NCBI GenBank assembly: GCA_903925435.1
Contig: CAIYFF010000089.1
Span: forward strand, 1-12,422
Length of the DNA stretch: 12,422 bases
From: an uncultured Planctomycetota bacterium
GTDB lineage: Bacteria; Planctomycetota; UBA1135; UBA2386
Reading direction: 5' to 3'
Below are positions 1 to 6,571 of the stretch, piece after piece. The position numbers and the translations under genes were made by a program. Numbering within the stretch: position 1 is the first letter of the stretch; every line of letters starts with the position of its first letter. The notes under the pieces were generated by a model. It worked only from the letters and a program-made list of their open reading frames with translations, made no database searches and was not told the origin of the DNA.

Positions 1-273
1 GTGGTTGACGACCCAGACTTCGTCATTCGTGCGCGGATTGACCGACACGGGCTCGAGGCCGACGACGATCTCTTGCACCAGCGTCGGCTGGTTGGGATTG
101 GCGAGCGAGTAGACGCACAGGCGTTGGTCTGCCGTGTGCGCCGCGAAGAGCCGCAGCCCGTCCGCAGAGATGCGAACCGGCGAGACGATCGGGCTCTCGT
201 AGTTGACGTAGGACTGTGCTGCTGCGGCCGCGGCGAGAGATAGCGCGGCGGCGATCGGGAGATGCCGTTGCAT
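1..273 (-). CDS. Secreted beta-propeller (YVTN/YncE-like) protein, 5' part only
   Basis: Only the first 91 codons are present; the gene continues past the left edge. The ATG at 273-271 has a GGAG five nt upstream. Residues 1-19 form a signal peptide: MQRH, then an Ala/Leu-rich stretch ending AAA before Gln20. The mature part contains phrases typical of seven-bladed YVTN-type propeller proteins: 'SPVRISADGLRLFAAH' near residues 31-46, 'RLCVYSL' and, just before the edge, 'EVWVVNH'. Such blades read as 'value seen by the user - name of quantity - position in history'. Proteins of this kind are exported and are often large in Planctomycetota; some carry cytochrome-type domains farther on, which cannot be judged here. 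No enzymatic function can be assigned. The gene follows the GlmS-like gene on the same strand after a 245-nt gap, so it probably has its own promoter. Confidence 0.75.
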   Translation of the reverse strand, partial: MQRHLPIAAALSLAAAAAAQSYVNYESPIVSPVRISADGLRLFAAHTADQRLCVYSLANPNQPTLVQEIVVGLEPVSVNPRTNDEVWVVNH

Positions 274-518
274 GGGGGCTCCGGGAGAGAGGCGAATGGG
301 GAGATCTGCGCAGATGGGACGGATCCACATGGGGAGTGGTTCCGCGGAGACACAATCTCGTCCCAACAAGGTAGCGGGAACGCGGCCGTTTTGGGCGCGG
401 CGGTTGAGTTCCCGGTCGGTTCAAACCACCAGACGGAAGCCCTTGGTTGCGGCGGACGGCAAGCGGTGGAAGGTCTTGTGCGGATTGCCTCGGTGGGAAG
501 GGCTTTCCGCCCCTCGCC
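274..518. other. Intergenic gap, glmS-like gene to propeller gene
   Basis: This 245-nt stretch has no convincing gene. On the minus strand a weak imperfect hairpin overlaps the stop of the GlmS-like gene (491-524: CGGTG paired with CACCG, with an inner GGGC/GCCC stem). It has no U-tract, so terminator function is doubtful. The promoter of the propeller gene should lie here, but I see no clear -35/-10 pair. Short open frames on the plus strand have no protein-like composition. Confidence 0.5.
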
Positions 519-3500
519 TCACCGCGGCTGCAGTCGCCCTGTCCGCCAGCGATCCGCGAGAGCTTGAATCGACTCGGTCAGCAACTCGACGACCGGCATT
601 TGCTGCAGCAGCGACTCGTCGAAGCTCGGTTCTGTTTCGTTGACCGAATCTGCGAGTGCCCCGAAGCGATTGCGATAGCCCGACATCGTCGAGCGCAACG
701 TGGTCGCGGGCAGGCGGTCGGCGAGCCGAACGTGCAGCAGCGTGATGCCGACGGTGCGGTTCTGTTCGACCTCTGGCACGAGGATCACCGTGCGGTCGTC
801 GCTCTTGCCGCGCGTCACAAGGCACTGCTTCTCCATCGCGACGAGGTGCTTCGCGCCACGCAGTCGCGGGTCGGAGCTCGTGCGCGAACGGATCTGCAGC
901 GCGATGCCCTTCTGCTCGTGCACATGGATCGTTGCGTTGCCGGATTCGACGTCGCCTTCGATGCGGTAGCGCGTCGAGCCGAGCACGGCATGAACTGCTG
1001 GATCCAGCGCTGCGAGCGCGCGCAAGTCGCGATAGCCGATGCGATCGCGCGATGCGCCCGCTGCCAACGTCTCGCGCACGAGGCCTGCGGTGAGCAATGC
1101 CTCGTCGCTGCGCGAGATGCCGACAGTGACGGTCTTCGCTTGGTGCTTGATGGCGTCGACCGGGCGAGTGAGCTCGTCGATCGCGGACGTCAGCTCTTCG
1201 GTCAACGTGTCGATCACCGCACCGGGAGCGCCTGGGCTGCCGAACTCGACTGCGAACGAATCGAGCGGCATCAGCGACAGCGCGTAGTTGCACAGCGAAG
1301 TGAGCCGCGCCGCGGTCTTTGCTTCGAGCGCGCCGTCGTAGCGACCCATCAGCAGGTCCTTGCGGAACTCGATCCAGTGCGGCAGCAGCCGCGTGTGCAG
1401 ACTGCGCAACGGATCGGCGCGGAGTTGCGCGCTCGATGCAACTTCTTCGATCGCGCCGCGCGCCTTGCGCAGCGGAAGCGCAAGCGCGTCGATCGCGAGC
1501 GCAGCGCGATAGCCAAACAGGTGGCCTGCCATCGTCGACAGCACGAACGCGAGCGCTGGATGCGCAGCAGGAACGTGGATCACGCCGGATGCGGCGGCAA
1601 AGCGAGTCTCGCCGCGCGTCGCGACGACGATGGGCTCCGCCTTGTGCGCGCGATAGATCGCGACTTCCTTGGCGACGTCATCGGCGGTCGAGCCAGTGAG
1701 GCCCGCGGCGCAGACGAGGATCATCGGCTCGGACGAGAGGTCGATGTGCTTCTTGTCCTCCGTCGCGTCGCACGCGATCGACTTGTAGCACAGCTCGCTG
1801 AGCTTGATGCGCACCTCTGCGGCCGCGATCTTGTTGTGCCCATTGCCGACGAGCGCCCAGTGGCGGCGCTGTGGCGCATACGCCTTTGCCAGCGCTTCGA
1901 TCGCGACATCCTGCGCGAGCACTTCGCGCATCGCGTCGGGCAACGCGAGCAGTCCGCGCAGCAGTTCGTCTTCGCGCGCGTCGTCGGCGACGCCAGCAGC
2001 GCGCGCGATCGCAAGCGCGAGAACCCAGCCCGCGGCGCATTGCGCGTAGAAGGCCTTGGTGCTCGCGACGCTCATCTCGATGTCGCGGCCATCGCTGGTG
2101 AACACGACGCCGTCCGCCTTGTCGCAGAGGTCGCTGCCGCGGCGGTTGACGATCGCGAGCACGACGGCGCCGCGCTGGCGCGCAAGGTCGACGGTGCGGT
2201 TGGTGTCGGTCGTCGTGCCCGACTGCGAGATCGCGATGATCAACGTGTCGCGCATGTCGTCGCGCAACGAGAAGCCCGACAACTCCGTCGCTGGCAGCGC
2301 GCGCACGTCGATGCGCGTGTTGGCGAGCGTTTGCGAAAGCGCTGCTGCGACCGCTTGGCCGGCGACTGCTGCCGTGCCCTGCCCGATCACGAGGATGCGC
2401 GAGAAGCGACCCTTTTGCAGCGCAGTCCGCGTCGAGTCCGGCAGCGACGACGTCGGCAGCACGGCGCGCATGCGGTTGCCTTCGCGCACGATGCGCCCGC
2501 GCAGCGTCTTCTGCATCGAAGTCGGCGCTTGCTGGATCTCCTTGAGCAAGAAGTGCGGGAACCCAGCGCGGTCGATGTCGCGCGTCGTCACTGCTGCGAC
2601 GGTGACGTTCTTGTCCGCGAGCGGAAGTGGCGTGCCGTCGAACGCGACGCGCCCGATGCCCTCGAGCAAGCCTGCGTGCGCGCGGTCGAGCACGACCGAC
2701 TGACCGCGACTGCCGTTGGGGTTCGCTGGGTTGCCTGGCGTCTCGCCGTCCATGCGCACGTAGCGCGCGCACTCTTCGATGACTCCGTATGGCTCGCTCG
2801 CGACGACGAACGCGTCCTCGGCGAGTCCGATGTAGAGCGCTTGGCCCGATCCGCGCAGCGATAGCGCGATGCGATGCGGTTCGCGCGCGGTGGCCGCGGC
2901 CGTTGCAACCGATCCCTCGAACGATGCGACCGTTCTGCGGAAGGCTTCGGCAAACGGCGCTCCGCTCTGCATGCAACGCGCGACCAGCGTCGGGATCACC
3001 TTCGCGTCGGTGGTGATCTCATCCGCGATGGCGAGGCCGTGCTCTTGGATCAGTTGGTGGTGGTTGTCGACATCGCCGTTCAACACGCCGATGCAGTAGG
3101 GCGCGCCACGTGCGGTCGTCTCTTCGCTGTTCAGCGGATGCGTGTTGGGCTGGCTGATCACGCCGACGCTGGCCCAGCGCGTGTGACCGAGCACGAGCGC
3201 TTCAGCGCGTTCGTCGGCGAGCAGCGCGTGGAGCAGTTCATCGCGTTGCAACGCCGTGCGCAGCGCGCGCACGTTGTCGCCGAGTTCGCCGATCTCCGCC
3301 GCGTGCTTGTAGGCGAGGTCGATGACGCCGTCGTGGATGCGCACGGACCCGTGCATGAACAGCGGATCGTTCGCGCGCGCCTTCGCGAGGTCGCGGACGC
3401 GCTGCGAACTGAGGTCGAGGCCGCTCAGCATCACGCTGATGCCAGCGGAGTCGCGGCCGCGCACTTCGAGACGGTCGAGCGCGCGCAACGCAGTTTGGAT

Positions 3501-3956
3501 GCTGGACCACGCCGTTGCCGCGGACAGTCCGATCGCGCCGCCGCCCGCGAGTTCGCGCACGGCTTCTGCGTGTGGAATGCGATCCTGCCAGACGGACCAC
3601 AGCGCGTCCTTGAGGCGAACGAGCGCTGCGTTGCGCAGTTCGATCTGCTCGTCGACGGCATCGTTGGAGCTTTGGTCGAGCGAGCGTTCGAACGCGGCGA
3701 TCTGCTCGTGCAGCGCGCTGAGTTGCGACTTCGCCGAGGCCGTGGTCGCTGGGTTTGCGAGCAGGCACATCAAGCCTGGCACGCCGCGCAGTTGGTCGTC
3801 GAGCGCGCGCAACGCCGATGCGGCGTCGTCGATGTGGCTTGCGGTGAAGCCTGCGTGCAGTGTGCGCACGGCGTGCGCCACCGCTTGCTCGACAACAGCT
3901 GCCGCGGGCGAGCTACGACGCGACTTGCGCCGCAGCACGGCGATGATGCCACACAT
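519..3956 (-). CDS. Over-long GlmS-like glutamine--fructose-6-phosphate aminotransferase (1145 aa)
   Basis: The protein probably makes glucosamine-6-phosphate from fructose-6-phosphate and glutamine, the first step to UDP-GlcNAc. It starts MCGIIAVL, so Cys2 is the N-terminal glutaminase nucleophile. Glutaminase motifs follow: RGRDSAG (166-172), GHTRWAS (257-263), LNGD (292-295) and TTDAKV with Asp317. SIS domain 1 has VIGQG and ISQSGTTTDT (Ser577-Gln-Ser579). SIS domain 2 has GNGHNK (704-709). Lys718, Glu721 and His737 have the same spacing as Lys485/Glu488/His504 of E. coli GlmS, and Lys941 in AKTVTVG matches Lys603. The usual length is about 610 aa. Here there are extra segments of about 140 aa after Cys2, about 45 aa before GHTRW, about 105 aa between His737 and Lys941, and a 204-aa tail after Lys941. 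The positions of E. coli Thr76/His77 read Ser/Val. The start lies 18 nt after the upstream gene, with AGGAG 11 nt before the ATG. Activity on another sugar phosphate is possible. Confidence 0.85.
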   Translation of the reverse strand: MCGIIAVLRRKSRRSSPAAAVVEQAVAHAVRTLHAGFTASHIDDAASALRALDDQLRGVPGLMCLLANPATTASAKSQLSALHEQIAAFERSLDQSSNDAVDEQIELRNAALVRLKDALWSVWQDRIPHAEAVRELAGGGAIGLSAATAWSSIQTALRALDRLEVRGRDSAGISVMLSGLDLSSQRVRDLAKARANDPLFMHGSVRIHDGVIDLAYKHAAEIGELGDNVRALRTALQRDELLHALLADERAEALVLGHTRWASVGVISQPNTHPLNSEETTARGAPYCIGVLNGDVDNHHQLIQEHGLAIADEITTDAKVIPTLVARCMQSGAPFAEAFRRTVASFEGSVATAAATAREPHRIALSLRGSGQALYIGLAEDAFVVASEPYGVIEECARYVRMDGETPGNPANPNGSRGQSVVLDRAHAGLLEGIGRVAFDGTPLPLADKNVTVAAVTTRDIDRAGFPHFLLKEIQQAPTSMQKTLRGRIVREGNRMRAVLPTSSLPDSTRTALQKGRFSRILVIGQGTAAVAGQAVAAALSQTLANTRIDVRALPATELSGFSLRDDMRDTLIIAISQSGTTTDTNRTVDLARQRGAVVLAIVNRRGSDLCDKADGVVFTSDGRDIEMSVASTKAFYAQCAAGWVLALAIARAAGVADDAREDELLRGLLALPDAMREVLAQDVAIEALAKAYAPQRRHWALVGNGHNKIAAAEVRIKLSELCYKSIACDATEDKKHIDLSSEPMILVCAAGLTGSTADDVAKEVAIYRAHKAEPIVVATRGETRFAAASGVIHVPAAHPALAFVLSTMAGHLFGYRAALAIDALALPLRKARGAIEEVASSAQLRADPLRSLHTRLLPHWIEFRKDLLMGRYDGALEAKTAARLTSLCNYALSLMPLDSFAVEFGSPGAPGAVIDTLTEELTSAIDELTRPVDAIKHQAKTVTVGISRSDEALLTAGLVRETLAAGASRDRIGYRDLRALAALDPAVHAVLGSTRYRIEGDVESGNATIHVHEQKGIALQIRSRTSSDPRLRGAKHLVAMEKQCLVTRGKSDDRTVILVPEVEQNRTVGITLLHVRLADRLPATTLRSTMSGYRNRFGALADSVNETEPSFDESLLQQMPVVELLTESIQALADRWRTGRLQPR

Positions 3957-3974
3957 GGATGTTCCGACTCCTGA

Positions 3975-5249
3975 TCAGCGAACCTGCGTTGCAGGCGAGA
4001 CGAACTGGCCCAACCGCTGACGAAGGGCGTCGGCGAGGGGCGTTTGTCCTGATTCTTCGATCGCAGCGGCGAGTTGCTTGAGCCACTCTGCCGCTGGCCC
4101 CGGCAACGACTCCGGCGCCACCGCAGATTGGGGCAGGTCCGGTCGGATTTGGATGCGCATCTTGTCGCAGATGACGACGCCGTTCTGCGGCGGCAACTGC
4201 ATCTGCGTCGAAGTCCGCAACAGTTCGGACCAGCGCGTAGGCGCGATTTGCGCAGAAGTCGGACAGTCCGGCGACGCGCCGCCCTCGACGAGCCCGTCGG
4301 CGGTCCAGCGCAGGAACAGGTCGCCGTTCTTGCACGACAACGTCTCGATCCCGCCGAGGAACGTCAGCTTCGAGTCGGAGTTGCGCGCGAACTCAGGCTT
4401 GCCGCCGCCATCGCGTTGCGCAATCGCATCGGCGAGGCGCGCGAGCGCCATGCCGTTGTCCGCCTCGGCGCCCGCGAGCGACCCTGCTTTCGCAGCGTCG
4501 GGCAGCGATGCGCCGGATGCGCTGTCGTCGATGCGGTAGCCGCCGTCCGTGCCGAGCAGCGACTTCAGCGCAGCGATCGCCTCGGCTGCGCGCCGCTTGC
4601 CCCAGGAGTCGCCGAGGAACGTGCGCGTGTCGCCGAGCGCGAAGAACAGTTCGCGTGCGTCGCCGCGAAGCATGGCGAGCTTCGTGCGCGCGCGCGGATC
4701 CGACTCGGGCGTGCGGACGACTTGGCCTTGCGCAGTCTCGACATCGAAGTCGTGCTTCGGATCGAAGGACATCCATCGCGCGAACGTGCGCATCAGCCAC
4801 GCCGGGTCCTCGACGAACTGCGCAAACACCGGCGCGAACTTCGCGCGCAACGCCTCATCCTTGCGCGCGCGCAGCGCGAGGCCGCGCAGTGCCTGCGCGC
4901 GCCAGTAGAAGTCGCGGTCGAGCGCCCACGCGTGCAGCGCATCGAGCTGCAGTTGTCCGTCGCCGCCGCTGTCGGCGATCGCCTCGACGAGCGCGACCGG
5001 GAGCGTGTTGACGCCGTTCTTCTCGGCCCACGCGAGCACAGCAGGAATGGCCGCGTCGCCGCCTTGCGCGACCTTCTTGGCGGCAGCGAGACGCAGGCCG
5101 TAGCGCGGCGACGTGCAGGCCTTCTCGACGTGCTTGCTCCAGTCCTCGGCGTCGGCCTTCGGGGCTTGTGCATGCGCGTCGCCGGCGAGCCAGGCGCAGA
5201 AGAAGGCGGCCAACAGCGCGCGCGGAGCGCGGGCGAGAGGTTGCGTCAT
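3975..5249 (-). CDS. Secreted HEAT-like protein of unknown function (424 aa)
   Basis: I do not recognise a named family. Residues 1-27 form a signal peptide (two Arg, then a LLAAFFCAWLAG core, ending AHA before Gln28), so it is probably exported to the periplasm. The N-terminal half (about 30-170) is alpha-helical and Ala-rich, with repeats of the kind 'RYGLRLAAAKKVAQGGDAAIPAVLAWAE' shortened here to RYGLRLAAAKKVA, as in HEAT-type scaffolds that bind other proteins. The second half contains an Asp/Gly-rich segment (GTDGGYRIDD) and a small region with four Cys (near CTSPRYG, LSCKNGD, PDCPTS, ICDKM) that might form disulfides. Its ATG overlaps the stop of the DUF3299-like gene (ATGA), which suggests translational coupling. 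The GlmS-like gene follows after 18 nt. No catalytic motif is visible. Confidence 0.8.
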   Translation of the reverse strand: MTQPLARAPRALLAAFFCAWLAGDAHAQAPKADAEDWSKHVEKACTSPRYGLRLAAAKKVAQGGDAAIPAVLAWAEKNGVNTLPVALVEAIADSGGDGQLQLDALHAWALDRDFYWRAQALRGLALRARKDEALRAKFAPVFAQFVEDPAWLMRTFARWMSFDPKHDFDVETAQGQVVRTPESDPRARTKLAMLRGDARELFFALGDTRTFLGDSWGKRRAAEAIAALKSLLGTDGGYRIDDSASGASLPDAAKAGSLAGAEADNGMALARLADAIAQRDGGGKPEFARNSDSKLTFLGGIETLSCKNGDLFLRWTADGLVEGGASPDCPTSAQIAPTRWSELLRTSTQMQLPPQNGVVICDKMRIQIRPDLPQSAVAPESLPGPAAEWLKQLAAAIEESGQTPLADALRQRLGQFVSPATQVR

Positions 5250-5653
5250 TGGATCGTGTCGACGTCCATCACGTAGATCGCGATGACTTCGTCTTCTTCC
5301 TTCTGTTCGCCGACGTAGAGCGTGCCCGTCACCTGCACGACGCCGTTCTTGATCTCCGTCGTCGTGCCGTCAGGCATCGCACAGAACACGATCTCGTTCA
5401 TCTTCGGCGTGCCCGTGCATCCGCACGCATCGTTGATCAACAAGAACTGCGCGACGGGGCCACTGCCCGGTGTCTCCCGCATCATGAAGCCGCCGAGTTG
5501 GACCTTCTTGCTGTCGAGCTTGGTCACTTCGTCCGGCAGCTTCATCCCGGCGGTCCAGTCGAATCCCGCGAGCACGGCGAAGCTCGTGCGGATCGGGTCT
5601 TGCGGCAGCAGGCACAGCGGCAGCAGCAGCGCTACGGAACGCATGCAGCGCAT
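5246..5653 (-). CDS. DUF3299-like exported protein (135 aa)
   Basis: This looks like a DUF3299-type protein, a small family of unknown function common in Planctomycetota and Proteobacteria. Recognisable parts are GMKLPDEV (36-43), LDSKKVQLGGFMM (46-58) and FLLINDACGCTGTPKMNEI (70-88) with Cys77 and Cys79, then a beta-rich end with VTGTLYVGE. Residues 1-17 (MRCMRSVALLLPLCLLP) look like a short signal sequence, so the protein probably acts outside the cytoplasm. The start is uncertain. ATG 5653 was chosen because it sits directly before the hydrophobic stretch. ATG 5644 and GTG 5689 are also in frame; the GTG overlaps the ferredoxin stop as GTGA and has GAAGG upstream. The stop overlaps the next ATG by 4 nt. 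The two Cys could bind metal or form a disulfide; that is inference. Confidence 0.75.
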   Translation of the reverse strand: MRCMRSVALLLPLCLLPQDPIRTSFAVLAGFDWTAGMKLPDEVTKLDSKKVQLGGFMMRETPGSGPVAQFLLINDACGCTGTPKMNEIVFCAMPDGTTTEIKNGVVQVTGTLYVGEQKEEDEVIAIYVMDVDTIQ

Positions 5654-5685
5654 GCTGCCGAGGGCCGGAGCTGCGCTGCTTTGGG

Positions 5686-5904
5686 TCACGACGCGCCGCC
5701 TTCGAGTTTGATCACTTCGACCGGGCAGTCCTTCGCGGCCTGTTCGATCTCGTCCTGGAGCGACGCGAAGTGGGCTTGCGCGTCTTTGCGGACGATGCAG
5801 GTGTCGTCGCCGTCGACGACGAAGACCTGAGGCGCCAAGTCCTCGCAGACCTTGCAGGAGATGCAGCCTTCTTCGATCCAGACGCGGCGGATGGGGGAGG
5901 TCAC
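5686..5904 (-). CDS. Single-cluster [4Fe-4S]-type ferredoxin (72 aa)
   Basis: This is a small cytoplasmic electron carrier. The sequence has Cys14-X2-Cys17-X2-Cys20 (GCISCKVCEDLAPQVF) and a distant Cys60-Pro, the usual four ligands of one [4Fe-4S] cluster in monocluster ferredoxins. The fifth Cys (Cys36, DDTCIV) is not a standard ligand. The C-terminal half is acidic, as is common for ferredoxins that dock to reductases. Start: GTG 5904, because the frame upstream of it is not ferredoxin-like and the length then fits the family (60-80 aa). There is no Shine-Dalgarno sequence. A possible -10 (TAACAA) lies 8 nt before the GTG, so the mRNA may be leaderless. It is the first gene of the four-gene minus-strand group and is divergent from perR. 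Its redox partner cannot be told from the window. Confidence 0.88.
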   Translation of the reverse strand: MTSPIRRVWIEEGCISCKVCEDLAPQVFVVDGDDTCIVRKDAQAHFASLQDEIEQAAKDCPVEVIKLEGGAS

Positions 5905-5912
5905 GGGGCGAG

Positions 5913-5918
5913 TTGTTA
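5913..5918 (-). promoter_or_regulatory. Possible -10 element of the ferredoxin operon
   Basis: On the minus strand TAACAA is followed by 8 nt (CTCGCCCC) and then the GTG start. Spacing to the start matches the elements before the oxidoreductase and M14 genes. It lacks the final T of TAnnnT and the -35 candidate (TGGAAC) is poor, so this is a weak call. Confidence 0.3.
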
Positions 5919-6048
5919 GCCCAGGGTCGCTGGGGGTTCCATGGTGGGATTGCCAGGACCGTTCGCTGGCAGGGCGTGGATGGGTTGCAGGCTGGCGTTG
6001 CCTGACGAACGGCGCGCCTCGGCTGCGCAATCTTTCTCAAGCGGTGGC

Positions 6049-6077
6049 TTGATGAGGCCGACAGTTAGACGCATTCT
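6049..6077 (+). promoter_or_regulatory. Predicted perR promoter, leaderless
   Basis: TTGATG (6049-6054), a 17-nt spacer and CATTCT (6072-6077) make a plausible sigma-70-type pair. A start site 7 nt after the -10 falls on 6084, the G of the GTG start codon, so the mRNA would have no leader. That fits the absence of a Shine-Dalgarno sequence. The PerR-type operator covers the -10, so binding would block RNA polymerase and autorepress the gene. Confidence 0.45.
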
Positions 6078-6079
6078 AA
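6065..6079 (+). promoter_or_regulatory. PerR-type operator before perR
   Basis: TTAGACGCATTCTAA is an inverted repeat, TTAGA-N5-TCTAA. Read on the other strand, the half-site is TTAGAAT, one base from the TTATAAT half-site of the Bacillus PerR box. A second copy lies before ahpC (6522-6536); the two share CAGTTAGAC and ATTCTAAA. The site ends 4 nt before the GTG of perR. Confidence 0.75.
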
Positions 6080-6083
6080 AGTT

Positions 6084-6482
6084 GTGAGCCACCAGCCTCT
6101 CCTCGACCAGTTGACCCGCCACGGCATCCGGCCGTCCTCCCAGCGGGTCGCGATTGCAGCCTATGTGCTGGCGACCGAGGACCACCCATCCGCCGACGAG
6201 GTCTTCCGGCAGGTCAAGCCGACGCTCCCGGTGGTCTCGCGAGCGACGATCTACAACACGCTCAAGCTCTTTGTAGAGAAGGGCTTGCTGCGGGAGTTGG
6301 TGCTGGCGCCGGGCTACAGCGTCTACGACCCCAAGACCGAGCCGCACCATCACTTCCTCGACGACGCCTCCGGCAAGATCCACGACATCCCGTGGGATGC
6401 CCTGACCGTTGGGCGCGTTGCCGAACTGCCCGGCCTCGACGTGCGCGACTACAGCGTCGTGCTGCGAGGGCGCAGGCTCTGA
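6084..6482 (+). CDS. perR: PerR-type peroxide-sensing Fur-family repressor, cysteine-free (132 aa)
   Basis: This is a cytoplasmic metal-dependent repressor. The N-terminal half is the Fur winged helix (RHGIRPSSQRVAI near 12-24; the recognition-helix part SRATIYNTLK at 52-61). His34 (HPSADEV), Asp82, His88, His90 and Asp101 (GKIHDIP) match B. subtilis PerR His37, Asp85, His91, His93 and Asp104 with identical spacing (48, 6, 2, 11). The last ligand is Asp, as in peroxide sensors, rather than the Glu of Fur. The protein has no cysteine. The positions of the CxxC structural zinc site read Asp93 and Ser96, and the C-terminal CxxC is missing, which explains the short length (about 145 aa is usual). 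Zinc-less PerR proteins are known in Leptospira. GTG 6084 is the only start that gives a complete winged helix. The shared operators indicate self-regulation and control of ahpC. Confidence 0.88.
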   Translation: MSHQPLLDQLTRHGIRPSSQRVAIAAYVLATEDHPSADEVFRQVKPTLPVVSRATIYNTLKLFVEKGLLRELVLAPGYSVYDPKTEPHHHFLDDASGKIHDIPWDALTVGRVAELPGLDVRDYSVVLRGRRL

Positions 6483-6489
6483 GCCTTCT

Positions 6490-6521
6490 GCTGCCAAGCC
6501 TGGCAGCCCCACGGGCAGCAG
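6490..6521 (+). terminator. Hairpin with two competing arms between perR and ahpC
   Basis: GCTGCCA (6490-6496), AGCC loop, TGGCAGC (6501-6507) forms a 7-bp stem just after the perR stop. A second copy of the right arm, GGCAGCAG (6514-6521), can instead pair with CTGCTGCC (6488-6495) in an 8-bp stem. There is no U-tract. It could be a weak terminator or an attenuator-like switch; it lies directly before the ahpC operator. Confidence 0.3.
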
Positions 6522-6536
6522 TTAGACAAATTCTAA
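6522..6536 (+). promoter_or_regulatory. PerR-type operator before ahpC
   Basis: TTAGACAAATTCTAA repeats the perR operator with the same half-sites and the same 5-nt spacing (TTAGA-N5-TCTAA), preceded by CAG and followed by A as in the first copy. It lies 35 nt before the ahpC ATG. AATTCT (6529-6534), at the position equivalent to the perR -10, would give a leader of about 30 nt that contains the Shine-Dalgarno sequence. Confidence 0.75.
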
Positions 6537-6571
6537 ATCCCAACGAAGTGTAGCAACCAGACAGAGGACCC

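Noticed and set aside
491..524. Imperfect hairpin over the stop of the GlmS-like gene
   Set aside because: Only 4-5 bp stems with interior loops and no U-tract; too weak to call a terminator.
447..2864. 805-codon open frame on the plus strand
   Set aside because: It lies antisense to the GlmS-like gene, is very rich in Arg/Ala/Asp/Val without any motif, and results from GC-rich third positions of the real gene.
4074..5276. 400-codon open frame on the plus strand
   Set aside because: Antisense to the HEAT-like gene, which has a proper signal peptide and a coupled start; this frame has Arg/Ala/Val-rich composition only.
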